This document shows, piece after piece, positions 7,977 through 17,804 of a stretch of 64,000 nucleotides of DNA. Under the pieces are notes generated by a model. It searched no databases. It had not been told where the DNA came from and worked only from the letters and a program-made list of their open reading frames with translations. The stretch spans positions 1 through 64,000 of the forward strand of contig QCHN01000006.1 of NCBI GenBank assembly GCA_003279565.1, written 5' to 3'. The translations under genes and the position numbers were made by a program. This DNA comes from Prochlorococcus sp. AG-402-C09. GTDB lineage: Bacteria > Cyanobacteriota > Cyanobacteriia > PCC-6307 > Cyanobiaceae. Every line of letters begins with the position of its first letter. Within the stretch, counting starts at the first letter, position 1.

Positions 7977-8780
7977 ATGCTTAAAAAAACATTTAAGAAA
8001 GCCATAATTATTTGTCTGGGACTAGTAATAATGTTTTCAATGGGAGGGAGCACATTCGCTTACGATAACCCTGAACTATTACCAAAAGAACAAACACCCA
8101 TAATCGATCTTGCAAAAGCTCTGAGTGAGAAACAGAGACTAGATTTGGAGAACTCACTAAATTCTTACGAACAAGAAACTGGGTGGAAAATAAGGGTCTT
8201 GTCGCAATATGAGAAAACCCCTGGTTTAGCAGTCAAAGATTATTGGAATCTTGATGAGACAAGTTTACTTATTATCGCTGATCCAAGAGGTGGAAATTTA
8301 CTGAGTTTTAATGTTGGAGATGCATATTTTGCACTGATGCCCAGAATATTTTGGGTGGAATTACAGACAAGGTTTGGCAACCAGTTTTATGTAAGAGATA
8401 ACGGAGAGGACGGTGCAATCTTAGCCTCAATAAAAGCGGTGGAGACCTGTTTAGACCGTGGAGGTTGTGAAGTTGTACCTGGATTACCTCAAGAACAATG
8501 GCAATGGACTTTATTAACTTCTCTGTTGGGTGGAATAATTGCAGGTTTCGCAGCCTCCCCAAGAAAAGAGAATGAATCATTTTCAATAGGATGGCTTTTG
8601 CTCCTCTCCCCGCTTTGGATAATGCTATTTGGAATTTTTGGCATTGCGCCTGTGGTAACAAGAACTAATGATCTTTTACCTTTAATGAGAAATATTTTGG
8701 GATTCATAGGCACTGCAATTGGTGCTTATTTGATCGCAGAAAGAAAGTTTAAGGATCCTAATTTAAATAAGCAAAGTTGA
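7977..8780 (+). CDS. TPM-domain protein, Psb32/TLP18.3-like
   Basis: The N-terminal signal peptide (residues 1-28, basic MLKKTFKKA then hydrophobic, cleavage near TFA-YD) is followed by a TPM domain (about 30-160; KEQTPIIDLAKALSEKQR). The C-terminal region has two to three membrane helices (about 178-255). Homologues (plant TLP18.3, cyanobacterial Psb32) sit on the lumenal side of the thylakoid and help photosystem II repair and assembly. Psb32 normally has a TPM domain and one C-terminal anchor, so the extra helices may mark a subfamily. Single-gene unit. Confidence 0.8.
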   Translation: MLKKTFKKAIIICLGLVIMFSMGGSTFAYDNPELLPKEQTPIIDLAKALSEKQRLDLENSLNSYEQETGWKIRVLSQYEKTPGLAVKDYWNLDETSLLIIADPRGGNLLSFNVGDAYFALMPRIFWVELQTRFGNQFYVRDNGEDGAILASIKAVETCLDRGGCEVVPGLPQEQWQWTLLTSLLGGIIAGFAASPRKENESFSIGWLLLLSPLWIMLFGIFGIAPVVTRTNDLLPLMRNILGFIGTAIGAYLIAERKFKDPNLNKQS

Positions 8781-8812
8781 AATCAATTGATGATGAAGAT
8801 AATAAAAATCTG

Positions 8813-9709
8813 TTAAATACTAATTTCTTGGTTTAATAAAATCTCTTTATATGCAATTGAGGCATCATTCCTAAACCATCTGTGCGATGCGTGAACAAGC
8901 TTGCCGTTCGAGAACTCAACCCAAGAGAAATGACACAAATTCTCACCTGCAGAATCAATACCTCTTCTTGGAACACACGCTGCATTTAAATAGGAAGTTC
9001 CCCATAGATCTTGAGCAAAAGTTTTTCTAGTTCGATTCCCTCCAATTCTTAATTGATGATGAGTGTGGCCAAAAACGACTAAATCTGGAACCCTAAATTT
9101 ACGAATTTGATCAATTGCTATACCAAGATCTTTATCTCCCCAATCCATTGATGGCAATTTCCAATCTCTTCCACAAAGGCTAGAAGACTCTGAACCAAGA
9201 CCAACTGGCCCCGAATGAGCAAGTATTAATAAAGGATAATCTAATGGTGCAGACTTGGCGGCAGACACAATCCTAAAGACAGATTCATCAAGGCTGACCT
9301 CCCCGAAAACAGACTTAACTTCTGATGTCAGGAAAAACCCTCCCCCACCACTGCAAGGTCTAGCTCCAACAACAGAAAGTTCATTTAGTGCCCATTTTGA
9401 TAAATTCCATGAACAATTCTTTTCACCTAACAAATCCAATTGGGCCTTTAAAACATCGCCAGATCCATCTCTACCTCTATCATGATTTCCAAGTATTACT
9501 GAAGTGGGAATAGAAATTTTATTTATTGCCCGAACAATTCTTAAATCACCATCAGACAAGTCGCCAACAAATAAAACACCATCAGGATTCAGTTCCAAAA
9601 GCAAATCCAGATCATCCTGACTCCATGACCCATGTAAATCCCCAGCGATAGCAATTCGGATATCTGTCAGATTTTTTTGGAAATTACCCTCTATACTGCC
9701 CCAACACAT
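8813..9709 (-). CDS. calcineurin-like metallophosphoesterase (cyanobacterial TIGR04168-type)
   Basis: Dinuclear-metal phosphoesterase with all signature blocks: GDLHG (about residue 23), GDLSDGD (about 50), GNHDRGRDG (about 75) and FGHTHHQ (near 230). No signal peptide, so cytoplasmic. The substrate is unknown. The family is conserved in cyanobacteria and plastids and is often placed near NAD or cofactor genes. The ATG start overlaps the divergent nadA start codon by one base, so the two genes share a very compact promoter arrangement. Confidence 0.85.
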   Translation of the reverse strand: MCWGSIEGNFQKNLTDIRIAIAGDLHGSWSQDDLDLLLELNPDGVLFVGDLSDGDLRIVRAINKISIPTSVILGNHDRGRDGSGDVLKAQLDLLGEKNCSWNLSKWALNELSVVGARPCSGGGGFFLTSEVKSVFGEVSLDESVFRIVSAAKSAPLDYPLLILAHSGPVGLGSESSSLCGRDWKLPSMDWGDKDLGIAIDQIRKFRVPDLVVFGHTHHQLRIGGNRTRKTFAQDLWGTSYLNAACVPRRGIDSAGENLCHFSWVEFSNGKLVHASHRWFRNDASIAYKEILLNQEISI

Positions 9710-10695
9710 TGAAATGGAAACTAATTACTACTGTTTCCTATTACAAGACTGATATATCAGTCTCAAATAAAAGCAAAAATCTCATTGATGAGATCAATTT
9801 TTTGCGTAAAAAAAGAAACGCGATAATTCTTGCTCATTACTACCAAGAGCCTGCGATACAAGATGTTGCGGATTTTATTGGAGATTCACTTGAATTATCC
9901 CGAAAAGCCTCTGAAACAAATGCAGATGTCATTGTTTTTTGTGGCGTTCATTTCATGGCTGAGACAGCAAAGATCTTGTGCCCAAATAAGACTGTTCTTC
10001 TTCCTGATTTTGATGCTGGATGCACACTCGCAGATGATTGCCAACCTGATGACTTCCAACAATTCTTAGACAAACATCCTGATCATTTTGCTATCAGCTA
10101 TATAAATTGCAGTGCAGCGGTAAAAGCAAAAAGTGACCTAATTTGTACAAGTAGTAACGCCGTTGATCTGGTAAACAAATTACCCAAAGATCTACCAATT
10201 TTATTTTCACCAGACAGGAATCTTGGTAGATGGGTTGAACGTCAGAGCGGTCGAAAGTTAACTTTATGGCCTGGGAGATGTTTAGTACATGAGACTTTTA
10301 ATGAAGAATCTCTCATAAAGTTAAAAATAAAGAACCCAACCGCTGAAGTTATTGCCCACCCAGAATGTCAAGAGAATCTATTAGATTTGGCAGATTTCAT
10401 AGGTTCAACAAGTAAATTGCTAAATTATTCTAAAAAGAGTAAAAATAATAAATTTATCGTTCTCACTGAGCCAGGAATAATTCATCAAATGAGATTAACT
10501 GACCCTTTAAAGACATATATCGAAGTACCTGGGCTAGATGGATGTAGTTGCAATGAATGTCCATACATGAGAATGAATACATTAGAAAAAGTGTTAAATT
10601 GTCTTAAGGATATGAATCCAGAGTTACACATGGACGAACAAATTAGATCAATGGCCTACAAGCCACTGAAAAAGATGCTGGATATGAGTAATTAA
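9709..10695 (+). CDS. nadA: quinolinate synthase
   Basis: Condenses iminoaspartate with DHAP to quinolinate in de novo NAD synthesis; carries a 4Fe-4S cluster. The 328 residues include [20 protein letters not shown] (about 40-59). Cysteine ligands are in [16 protein letters not shown] and CSCNECPYM. The initiator is TTG at 9709: no ATG or GTG occurs in frame before the conserved domain, and the TTG overlaps the first base of the divergent phosphoesterase gene. The N-terminus of about 20 residues before the conserved core is not diagnostic, so the exact start is less certain. Confidence 0.95.
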   Translation: MKWKLITTVSYYKTDISVSNKSKNLIDEINFLRKKRNAIILAHYYQEPAIQDVADFIGDSLELSRKASETNADVIVFCGVHFMAETAKILCPNKTVLLPDFDAGCTLADDCQPDDFQQFLDKHPDHFAISYINCSAAVKAKSDLICTSSNAVDLVNKLPKDLPILFSPDRNLGRWVERQSGRKLTLWPGRCLVHETFNEESLIKLKIKNPTAEVIAHPECQENLLDLADFIGSTSKLLNYSKKSKNNKFIVLTEPGIIHQMRLTDPLKTYIEVPGLDGCSCNECPYMRMNTLEKVLNCLKDMNPELHMDEQIRSMAYKPLKKMLDMSN

Positions 10696-10703
10696 CTTAA
10701 CGG

Positions 10704-11258
10704 ATGAAGTTGTCCCTTTTTATTGTTGTATTAGGGGGAAGAAGTTTAAAAAGTAATATAGAAATACACGATGTAAGATGGGTTTTAGGTGAAAAGATAG
10801 AGGATACATATCCTGAACTTAGAAGACAATGGATAGGAAAGAAAAGCGGCCTTCATATTGATAGTTATAAGTGTATTAAATATGTTGATGGATATGAAAT
10901 AGTCTTATCCAAATCAAATAAAAATAGTTTAATTAGTCCTAGAATAGAAGATTTTTCACTTTGGTTTGTTAATTTAGGCGGGTACAATCCAAAAAAAATG
11001 TACGAAGAACACGAATTCAGTCTAATTGTCGCAAAGAAAGCTTTTGAGGCGAAGAAAAAAGCCAAGAAAAATTGGGAATCAAGTTTAAAAAACAAACATA
11101 ATGATGACTATTCAGGTATAAATCATTTGGAACAAGTTGACGATTTGCATCCTATAAAAATAAAGAATTGGGAAATAAATCTAATACCAGATCCAGAACA
11201 AAGGAGTGAAAAACTTATTCCTGATTGGTATGGATATAGGAGAATTGATAAGTTTTAA
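10704..11258 (+). CDS. DUF1543-domain protein
   Basis: A 184-residue protein with two DUF1543-type halves: N-terminal FIVVLGGRSLKSNIEIHDVR and VLGEKIEDTYPELRRQWIG, then a second portion (FSLWFVNLGGYNPKKMYEEHEF). The family is small, soluble and of unknown function. A basic linker (KKAFEAKKKAKKNW) follows. The gene starts 8 bases after nadA on the same strand, so it is probably co-transcribed. Its stop is immediately adjacent to the convergent protease gene. Confidence 0.75.
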   Translation: MKLSLFIVVLGGRSLKSNIEIHDVRWVLGEKIEDTYPELRRQWIGKKSGLHIDSYKCIKYVDGYEIVLSKSNKNSLISPRIEDFSLWFVNLGGYNPKKMYEEHEFSLIVAKKAFEAKKKAKKNWESSLKNKHNDDYSGINHLEQVDDLHPIKIKNWEINLIPDPEQRSEKLIPDWYGYRRIDKF

Positions 11259-12563
11259 CTATTTTGTTAGGGCGTAGCCTAAATTAGATTTTAAGGGGTT
11301 ATAAGAATTCTTATCGCCTTCAACTTTAAACTTTTTAAGTAATATATTTTCAGCCGCAACATATTGACTATCTTTTAAAGTTCCTAAATCTGAATTTGTT
11401 AATCTATTTTTATCATTTAATAAAAGATCTGCTCTAATATCAGGCTCTATGCCATTTTTATTAATATCTCTACCACTTGGTGTTAAATATTTAGCGACTG
11501 TAACTGTTAAACCTGAGCCATCTGAAAGAGACCTGACAGACTGAACTAGTCCTTTACCAAAAGTCTTTTTCCCAACCAATACTCCTCTTTTATTATCTTT
11601 AATGGCTGCAGAAAGAATCTCGCTAGCACTTGCAGATCCCTCATCGATTAAAACTACAACTGGTCTATTAGTTAAAGCTCTACTTTTTGCTTTTCTAACA
11701 TCAGTAATACCATCATTAGTTTTAGTACTAACAATAATTCCTGTATTTATCCATTGTCTAGCTATTTCAATGCTAGCTTCAAGTAAACCACCAGGATTAC
11801 TTCTAAGATCTAATACATAACCAAAAGGTTGTTGTTTTTCTAACTTATTAATCGACAAACTCATTTCTTTTGGAGACTTTGCATTGAATTGTTTCAACCT
11901 TAGATAACCAATTTTTGCACCTAAAACTGTATTATTTATTCGACTATCAACCACATTAATTTCAATTCTATCTCGTATTAATGAGAAATTTAATAACTCA
12001 TCGTCTCTAATTATACCTAGTTCAACTTTTGTTCCTTTTTTACCTCGAATAAGTTTAACGGTACTATCTATACTCAAACCTTCGATAGGATTACCATCTA
12101 TAGATACAATTATATCTTTCGGTTTTATTCCTGCGAGAAAAGCTGGAGTCCCTTCTATTGGTGATACAACAACAATTTTATTAGTAACTTCATCTAGAGA
12201 AATTTGGATACCTACTCCCAACAATTCACCCGTTGTATCTATTCTCATTTCATTAAATTCTTTAGGATCTAAAAATCTTGTATAAGGATCATCCAATCCT
12301 AGCAACATATCCTTTATGGCTGCATATGCATCTTCATTATCAAAATATTTAGTTGATAGAATTTCTTTTCTTAATTTAATCCAATCTTCTGCCTTGTATT
12401 TTCCTGAATAGTCCAAAAAATCGCGATATATAATTTGCCATACTTGATCAATAATCTCCTTTGGATTATTAGTAATCAAAGTAGAAGAATTTGCCTGAAA
12501 GGAAAAAGATGGCGCAGGTAAAACAACTGATAATAAACATATTTTTAAAAATATCTTCAACAT
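11259..12563 (-). CDS. carboxyl-terminal processing protease (S41)
   Basis: Serine/lysine-dyad protease exported to the periplasm or thylakoid lumen. CtpA-type members trim the D1 precursor; which paralogue this is cannot be decided. Signal peptide at residues 1-25 (MLKIFLKICLLSVVLPAPS, cleavage after SFSFQA). PDZ region at about 110-190 (GVGIQISLDEV ... IIVSIDGNPIEGL). S41 core with the catalytic serine in DEGSASASEILSAA and lysine in KKTFGKGLVQ. Start: ATG at 12563; a TTG three codons upstream (12572) is possible but less likely. It meets the DUF1543 gene tail to tail with no gap. Confidence 0.9.
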   Translation of the reverse strand: MLKIFLKICLLSVVLPAPSFSFQANSSTLITNNPKEIIDQVWQIIYRDFLDYSGKYKAEDWIKLRKEILSTKYFDNEDAYAAIKDMLLGLDDPYTRFLDPKEFNEMRIDTTGELLGVGIQISLDEVTNKIVVVSPIEGTPAFLAGIKPKDIIVSIDGNPIEGLSIDSTVKLIRGKKGTKVELGIIRDDELLNFSLIRDRIEINVVDSRINNTVLGAKIGYLRLKQFNAKSPKEMSLSINKLEKQQPFGYVLDLRSNPGGLLEASIEIARQWINTGIIVSTKTNDGITDVRKAKSRALTNRPVVVLIDEGSASASEILSAAIKDNKRGVLVGKKTFGKGLVQSVRSLSDGSGLTVTVAKYLTPSGRDINKNGIEPDIRADLLLNDKNRLTNSDLGTLKDSQYVAAENILLKKFKVEGDKNSYNPLKSNLGYALTK

Positions 12564-12616
12564 AATTATCAAATAATTTTTCTAATAATAAAACAATTAA
12601 AATTTATATTCTGTTT

Positions 12617-13840
12617 TTAAGGGTCTACCCATTTACCATCTTCTTTAATTAAATCAACTAAGGCCTGAACTCCTTCATCCTCAGGTACCCTCTTGATTTC
12701 ATCTCTATTTCTATAAAGCGCAATAGTTCCAACACCTTTACCTACATAACCATAGTCTGCATCTGCCATCTCTCCAGGTCCATTAACGATACAACCCATC
12801 ACTGCTATATCTAGTCCTGTCAAATGGATGGTAGCTGCTCTAACTTTTGCCACAACTTCTTCTAAGTTAAATAATGTTCTACCGCAGCTAGGGCAACTAA
12901 TATATTCGACCATAGTTTTTCTCAGTCCAACTGCTTGAAGAATTGAATAAGCAACCGGTATTTCCTTCTCTGGTGCCTCAGTAAGGGAAACTCGTATTGT
13001 GTCTCCAATCCCCTCTGATAATAATGTTCCGATTCCAGCAGTACTTTTTATTCTCCCATAATCTCCATCACCGGCTTCAGTTACACCCAAATGCAAAGGA
13101 TAATTAAATCCCTCTTTATCCATAGTATCAGCCATCATTCTGTAAGCAGCGAGCATGACAGGAGGTCTAGAAGCCTTCATTGAAACTACAATATTGTGAA
13201 AGTCTAATGAATCACAAATTCGAATAAATTCCATGGCTGATTCAACCATCCCAAAAGGTGTATCTCCATATGCAAATAACATTCTCTCTGCTAATGATCC
13301 ATGATTAACTCCTATCCTAAGTGCCTTATTTTGCTCTTTTAAAGTATTAACAATTGGTTCAAATTTCTGAATAATCTTATCTTTAGTTGCTTTTATTTCC
13401 GCGTCAGTAAATTCTGTTCTATTTGGATCAGGTCTTTCAAAAACAAATAATCCTGGATTGATACGAACTTTATCTACATGCTTAGCAACCTCTAAAGCTA
13501 TTTTCATTCCATTGTGGTGAACATCCGCTACTAATGGAACTGGTTGATAAGTACTAGCTAGAAGTTTTTTTATTTCTCCAACAGCTTTTGCACTTGCAAG
13601 AGTGGGAACCGTTAATCTAACAATCTCACATCCTATTTCATGCAATCTTCTAATTGCGGCAGTTGAACCCTCAATATCCATCGTATCTTCATTAATCATC
13701 GACTGAACACGAACTGGATTATCCCCTCCTATGCCAATATCTCCAACCATTACAGGTCTAGTATCTCTACGAATAATTCTGGTGCTATAACGCTGTGAAA
13801 CATTATTTTCTTTCTTATCTTTTTCCAGGGTCGCAATCAT
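12617..13840 (-). CDS. ispG: 4-hydroxy-3-methylbut-2-enyl diphosphate synthase
   Basis: Penultimate step of the MEP isoprenoid pathway: reduces MEcPP to HMBPP with a 4Fe-4S cluster and ferredoxin as electron source. The 407 residues start with the conserved [23 protein letters not shown]-barrel motifs include [10 protein letters not shown] and [11 protein letters not shown]-terminal cluster ligands are CPSCGRT and [12 protein letters not shown]. Length matches cyanobacterial GcpE. ATG start at 13840. The short gap to the protease gene suggests, but does not prove, co-transcription. Confidence 0.97.
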   Translation of the reverse strand: MIATLEKDKKENNVSQRYSTRIIRRDTRPVMVGDIGIGGDNPVRVQSMINEDTMDIEGSTAAIRRLHEIGCEIVRLTVPTLASAKAVGEIKKLLASTYQPVPLVADVHHNGMKIALEVAKHVDKVRINPGLFVFERPDPNRTEFTDAEIKATKDKIIQKFEPIVNTLKEQNKALRIGVNHGSLAERMLFAYGDTPFGMVESAMEFIRICDSLDFHNIVVSMKASRPPVMLAAYRMMADTMDKEGFNYPLHLGVTEAGDGDYGRIKSTAGIGTLLSEGIGDTIRVSLTEAPEKEIPVAYSILQAVGLRKTMVEYISCPSCGRTLFNLEEVVAKVRAATIHLTGLDIAVMGCIVNGPGEMADADYGYVGKGVGTIALYRNRDEIKRVPEDEGVQALVDLIKEDGKWVDP

Positions 13841-13889
13841 GGGTTAACAATTGAGCCTCTTTAATAAACAAGAATGACATATTTGAGGG

Positions 13890-14456
13890 CTATTTTAAAG
13901 TATCAATTTTTTCTTTGATTTTTAAAAAATCCGATTTAGTTAAACTCATTGGAGATCCTTCCTCTTTTGATTGATTTCTAAGTAAATAAGCTGGATGAAA
14001 AATAGGCATAACAAGTCTTCCATCCCAATTAATCCATTTACCCCTGAGAATGCTTATAGGGGACTTAATTTTCAAAATTGCTTGTAAGGCTGTAGCACCA
14101 ACAAGAAGTATAATTTCTGGATTTACAAGTTTGATTTGTTGATATAACCAGGGAAGATTTTCTTGGATTTCTGTCTTTGTAGGGCGTCTATTTTTTGGAG
14201 GTCTACATTTGACCACGTTGCAAAAATAAACATCTAGGCTGATATCGATTCCTGCATTTTGAAGCAACTTATCAAGTAGCTTTCCAGACCTTCCCACAAA
14301 AGGCTCTCCTAACTCCTCCTCCTTTGCTCCCGGAGCCTCGCCAACAATCATCAACTTAGCAAAAGGGTTTCCACGTGATACAACGATTTTGCTTATGGGA
14401 TTGCCTAAATTAGAAACTTCAGAAAAGTCTTTATCAGGGGCGCTATTTTTTTTCAC
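13890..14456 (-). CDS. family-4-like uracil-DNA glycosylase
   Basis: Base-excision-repair enzyme removing uracil from DNA. The UDG fold motifs are clear: GEAPGAKEEELGEPFVGRSG (about residues 40-59) and HPAYLLRN (about 160). Family 4 normally binds an Fe-S cluster through four cysteines: an N-terminal pair, one before RPP and one 15-20 residues later. Here only VVKCRPP is left; the N-terminal pair and the last ligand are absent. GTG start at 14456 in a GTGA overlap with the upstream VOC gene; no earlier start is available before an in-frame stop. Confidence 0.85.
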   Translation of the reverse strand: MKKNSAPDKDFSEVSNLGNPISKIVVSRGNPFAKLMIVGEAPGAKEEELGEPFVGRSGKLLDKLLQNAGIDISLDVYFCNVVKCRPPKNRRPTKTEIQENLPWLYQQIKLVNPEIILLVGATALQAILKIKSPISILRGKWINWDGRLVMPIFHPAYLLRNQSKEEGSPMSLTKSDFLKIKEKIDTLK

Positions 14457-14866
14457 ATCAGAGCATCCAAATCTGATCCTTTTGAAAGGTACGGCACTAA
14501 AATCAAGAATTTATTACCTTCTGGATCAAGAATCCATTGCTCAGCTCCAAAGTTTGCCAATTTTGTTATGCCCATAACACTACCTCCTATTTTTAATATC
14601 TCAGAAATCCACTTTTCAATCATTTTTGATGGATCTTCAGAAGGTTCACCTTGAAAACATAATGAGGTTGAATTTCCTTTCCTTTGCCATTCATGATTCT
14701 CATTAGGTCGATAAAAATGTATTTTGGATCGATTACTTAACGAAATAAAATAATGAGAAGCGTTAAAACCTTTGCATGCCTTGTCAGAGTTGATTTTGGC
14801 ATAAAATCCAGACAATTCTTTAGGGTTTTTAGAGGCAATTACAAAGTTTATGTTCATCAAAGGCAT
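14453..14866 (-). CDS. VOC-superfamily (glyoxalase/bleomycin-resistance fold) protein
   Basis: A 137-residue single VOC domain. N-terminal beta segment INFVIASKNPKELSGFYAKI and C-terminal half typical of the fold, GAEQWILDPEGNKFLILVP, with a probable metal ligand Glu in the last strand. The substrate is unknown. It is translationally coupled to the UDG gene through the four-base GTGA overlap, which hints that both are expressed together, but no functional link is known. Confidence 0.7.
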   Translation of the reverse strand: MPLMNINFVIASKNPKELSGFYAKINSDKACKGFNASHYFISLSNRSKIHFYRPNENHEWQRKGNSTSLCFQGEPSEDPSKMIEKWISEILKIGGSVMGITKLANFGAEQWILDPEGNKFLILVPYLSKGSDLDALM

Positions 14867-14957
14867 GCAAGTATCTGATTAAGTAGTAAATTTGTAATTA
14901 GATCAATTCACTTTAAAAGTGAATCTAAGAAATACATTTTGAAGTTATGCTTCGAAG

Positions 14958-16136
14958 ATGACTGACAAATCACAGATATCTATAAGAGCTCTCTCAATAA
15001 AACCTTCTCTAACTCTTGAGATCAGCGCAAAAGCTAAGGCTTTGAAAGATGAAGGAAAAAATATTTGTAGTTTAAGCGCAGGGGAACCTGATTTTGATAC
15101 CCCTGAATTTATTATCGATGCAACTCTAAAAGCATTAAAAGATGGGAAAACTCGCTATGGACCAGCCGCTGGAGATCCTGAATTAAGAGAGGCTATTGCG
15201 CAAAAACAATCAACTATTAATAAAGTGCCAACGAAAGCAGACAATGTTTTAGTAACGAATGGAGGGAAACAAGCAATATACAATTTATTTCAAGTAGTTT
15301 TAAATCCAGGAGATGAAGTCCTCATACCTTCACCTTATTGGCTTAGCTATCCTGAAATAACCCTTTTGGCTGGTGCGAAGCCAATTAAAATCAAATCTTC
15401 AACTAAAGATAATTTCAAAATTGATATCAATTCTCTAGAAGAAAAAGTAACTGAAAAAACAAGGTTATTAATTATTAACTCTCCAAGTAATCCAACTGGC
15501 TGTGTTTTAACTGAGCGAGAGATGAAAACTATTTCCGATTTTTTAAGAAGGCATCCAAGAATTTTATTAATGAGTGATGAAATTTATGAATTTCTTATTT
15601 CTCCAAATCAAGTTCATCATAGTTTCGCGAAAATCTCACCAGACTTAAAAAATAGAATTTTCACTGTCAACGGTTTTGCTAAGGCGTGGGCAATGACTGG
15701 TTGGAGGATTGGATACTTAACAGGAAATACAGAGGTAATAAAGAAAGCCATTGCTTTACAAAGTCAAAGTACAAGCAATGTATGTAGTTTTGCTCAAAAA
15801 GGAGCTATTGCAGCACTTCAAGGCTCAAAAGATTGCGTTCATGAAATGGCAGAAATTTATACCAAAAGGAGGTTATTAATAACAGACAGACTAAAAAAAA
15901 TAAAACATATTTCATTTGTCCCTCCCAATGGAGCTTTCTATGTTTTCCCAGAAATTAATCTAGGGGAGATCGATTCAATAAGTTTCTGCAAATTGGCACT
16001 AGAAAAGGTTGGTCTAGCAATAGTTCCAGGGATTGCTTTCGGAGATGACAAATGCATAAGAATCTCATACGCAGCTTCAAATAAAATGATCAACGATGGA
16101 GTTGATAGGTTAGAAAGACTATTAAATGATTTTTAA
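14958..16136 (+). CDS. aspC: aspartate aminotransferase-type PLP enzyme (class I)
   Basis: Transfers amino groups between aspartate and 2-oxoglutarate, or a related pair. The 392 residues carry class I fold signatures: SAGEPDFDTPEF (about 40), SPYWLSYPE (about 125), INSPSNPTGC, MSDEIYE and the PLP-lysine motif GFAKAWAMTGWRIGY (about 235-249). This matches the bacterial/cyanobacterial AspC of the Ig subgroup, where substrate range can include prephenate, so the symbol is tentative. ATG start. The stop codon is close to the phnD start. Confidence 0.88.
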   Translation: MTDKSQISIRALSIKPSLTLEISAKAKALKDEGKNICSLSAGEPDFDTPEFIIDATLKALKDGKTRYGPAAGDPELREAIAQKQSTINKVPTKADNVLVTNGGKQAIYNLFQVVLNPGDEVLIPSPYWLSYPEITLLAGAKPIKIKSSTKDNFKIDINSLEEKVTEKTRLLIINSPSNPTGCVLTEREMKTISDFLRRHPRILLMSDEIYEFLISPNQVHHSFAKISPDLKNRIFTVNGFAKAWAMTGWRIGYLTGNTEVIKKAIALQSQSTSNVCSFAQKGAIAALQGSKDCVHEMAEIYTKRRLLITDRLKKIKHISFVPPNGAFYVFPEINLGEIDSISFCKLALEKVGLAIVPGIAFGDDKCIRISYAASNKMINDGVDRLERLLNDF

Positions 16137-16139
16137 ATT

Positions 16140-16156
16140 AAAAAAAAAAAAAAAAA
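16140..16156 (+). repeat. 17-base poly(A) tract at the phnD start
   Basis: Seventeen consecutive A residues (the last is the A of the phnD ATG). The tract separates the aspC stop from phnD. A run this long is prone to polymerase and transcription slippage, and it occupies the ribosome-binding region of phnD. Confidence 0.9.
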
Positions 16157-17067
16157 TGAATCAAGCGCCAAGATCAATCAAGTTCACGAAAATAACTATT
16201 GCTCTTTTATCAATATTTAATTTATCTAATATTGGTTCATTAAAAGCACAGGAAATACTTCGCATTGGGGCGATACCAGATCAAAACCCAGAGCACCTGA
16301 ATCGTCTATATAAAGTATTATCCTCTGAATTAAGCGAGCAGCTCAATGTTCAAGTCCGTTATAAACCAGTTACTAATTATGCTGCAGCTGTAACAGCTTT
16401 TAGGACCGGGAATTTAGATTTAGTATGGTTCGGTGCTTTAACGGGTGTACAAGCAAGACTTCAAAGCAATGGATCCAAGGTAATAGCTCAAAGAGATATT
16501 GATGAAAAATTCCATAGTATTTTTATTGCAAACAAAAAAAGTTCAATCCAAAAAATAAATAACATAAATGACTTAAAAACACTAAAAGGCAAGCGTTTTA
16601 CTTTTGGCTCTGAAAGTTCAACATCAGGAAGATTGATTCCACAATATTTTTTAAACAAAGCAGGTGTTCAACTTAATGATTTCAAAGGTGCAAGCCCAGG
16701 CTTTAGTGGTAGCCACGATTCAACATTAATGCTTGTGCAAAGTGGTTCATATGAGGCAGGTGCTCTTAGCGAAGAAGTATGGAAGAGAAATCTTGATAAA
16801 GGACGCGTGGACCCCTCAAAAGTCTTTGTGATTTGGAAGACTCCTTCTTATCATAATTATCATTGGCTTGCTCAAGGAAACCTAGATAAAAAGTTCAAAA
16901 AAGGCTTTACGAAAGAGCTTACAAATGTATTTTTACGTTTCAATGAAAAGTCAAAAAAACAAAAACAAATTCTCGAATTATTTAGCGCAAAGAAATTTAT
17001 AATTTCGAAAAATGAGAATTATAATAAAATAGAAAAGGTAGGTAGAAAAATTGGAAAGATTAAGTGA
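16156..17067 (+). CDS. phnD: phosphonate/phosphite ABC transporter substrate-binding protein
   Basis: Periplasmic binding protein for reduced or organic phosphorus. Signal peptide at about residues 1-33 (basic start MNQAPRSIKFTK, hydrophobic ITIALLSIFNLSNI, cleavage near LKA-QE). PhnD-family core follows: LRIGAIPDQNPEHLNRLYK, RTGNLDLVWFGALTGVQAR and SGSYEAGALSEEVWK. Start: ATG 16156 gives a proper signal peptide; an ATG at 16126 would add a lysine-rich stretch made by the poly(A) run. Prochlorococcus homologues have been reported to bind phosphite and some phosphonates; the true substrate cannot be read here. First gene of phnDCE; stop overlaps phnC (GTGA). Confidence 0.9.
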   Translation: MNQAPRSIKFTKITIALLSIFNLSNIGSLKAQEILRIGAIPDQNPEHLNRLYKVLSSELSEQLNVQVRYKPVTNYAAAVTAFRTGNLDLVWFGALTGVQARLQSNGSKVIAQRDIDEKFHSIFIANKKSSIQKINNINDLKTLKGKRFTFGSESSTSGRLIPQYFLNKAGVQLNDFKGASPGFSGSHDSTLMLVQSGSYEAGALSEEVWKRNLDKGRVDPSKVFVIWKTPSYHNYHWLAQGNLDKKFKKGFTKELTNVFLRFNEKSKKQKQILELFSAKKFIISKNENYNKIEKVGRKIGKIK

Positions 17068-17798
17068 CTAAGTTACTAGAATTAAAGAATATAAGCCATA
17101 GCAATAAAGAAAGTATTAGAGTAAAAGGTATTAATTTAACAATAAATCAAGGTGAGAAAATAGCGCTTATTGGCAAAAGTGGCTCTGGCAAAAGTACATT
17201 AATCTCGATCGCGAATGGATCACTAATCCCAAACGAAGGGGATGTAATATGGAAAGGTTCTCACATTAACAATATTTCAAATATTGAGTCGTCAAAGATA
17301 GGAACTATATGGCAGGATTTATCTTTGATAGAAGAGCTAAATGTCGCTCAGAATATAAACTGCGGTGCACTAGGTAAACACAATTTCATATGGGCTTTAA
17401 AAAATCTCCTCGGAGTATTAGATAAAGGTTTATGCCAAGAATGTCTAGCAGCAGTCTCTCTGCCAAAAACAACTATTTATTCCTATATAAATAAACTTTC
17501 TGGTGGGCAAAAGAAAAGAATAGCAATTGCACGTCTTTTAAGACAAGAACCAGAGATTCTTCTTGGAGACGAACCTTTCTCAAATTTAGACCCTCTATTA
17601 TCAAAAAATATCTTAAATTTATTTATTAATCAAAAAAATTATCTTAGAATTAAAATACCTGAGACCATACTTATAAGTCTTCACCAAATTAATTTAATAA
17701 ATAATTTCAATAGAGTTATTGGGTTAAAAGATGGAGAGATTGTAATAGATAGAGAAATTCATAATATCAATCAATCAGAGCTTGATTGGCTATTTTAA
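17064..17798 (+). CDS. phnC: phosphonate/phosphite ABC transporter ATPase
   Basis: ATP-binding subunit of the phn importer. Walker A GKSGSGKST (about residues 35-43), ABC signature LSGGQKKRIAIARLL (about 142) and Walker B ILLGDEPFSNLDP. Length is usual for PhnC. GTG start at 17064 in a four-base overlap with phnD, followed by phnE six bases after its stop, so the three genes form a tight operon. Confidence 0.93.
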   Translation: MTKLLELKNISHSNKESIRVKGINLTINQGEKIALIGKSGSGKSTLISIANGSLIPNEGDVIWKGSHINNISNIESSKIGTIWQDLSLIEELNVAQNINCGALGKHNFIWALKNLLGVLDKGLCQECLAAVSLPKTTIYSYINKLSGGQKKRIAIARLLRQEPEILLGDEPFSNLDPLLSKNILNLFINQKNYLRIKIPETILISLHQINLINNFNRVIGLKDGEIVIDREIHNINQSELDWLF

Positions 17799-17804
17799 TT
17801 CACA

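Noticed and set aside
16126-16155. phnD start at ATG 16126
   Set aside because: The extra residues come from the poly(A) run and would spoil the signal peptide; ATG 16156 gives a clean one.
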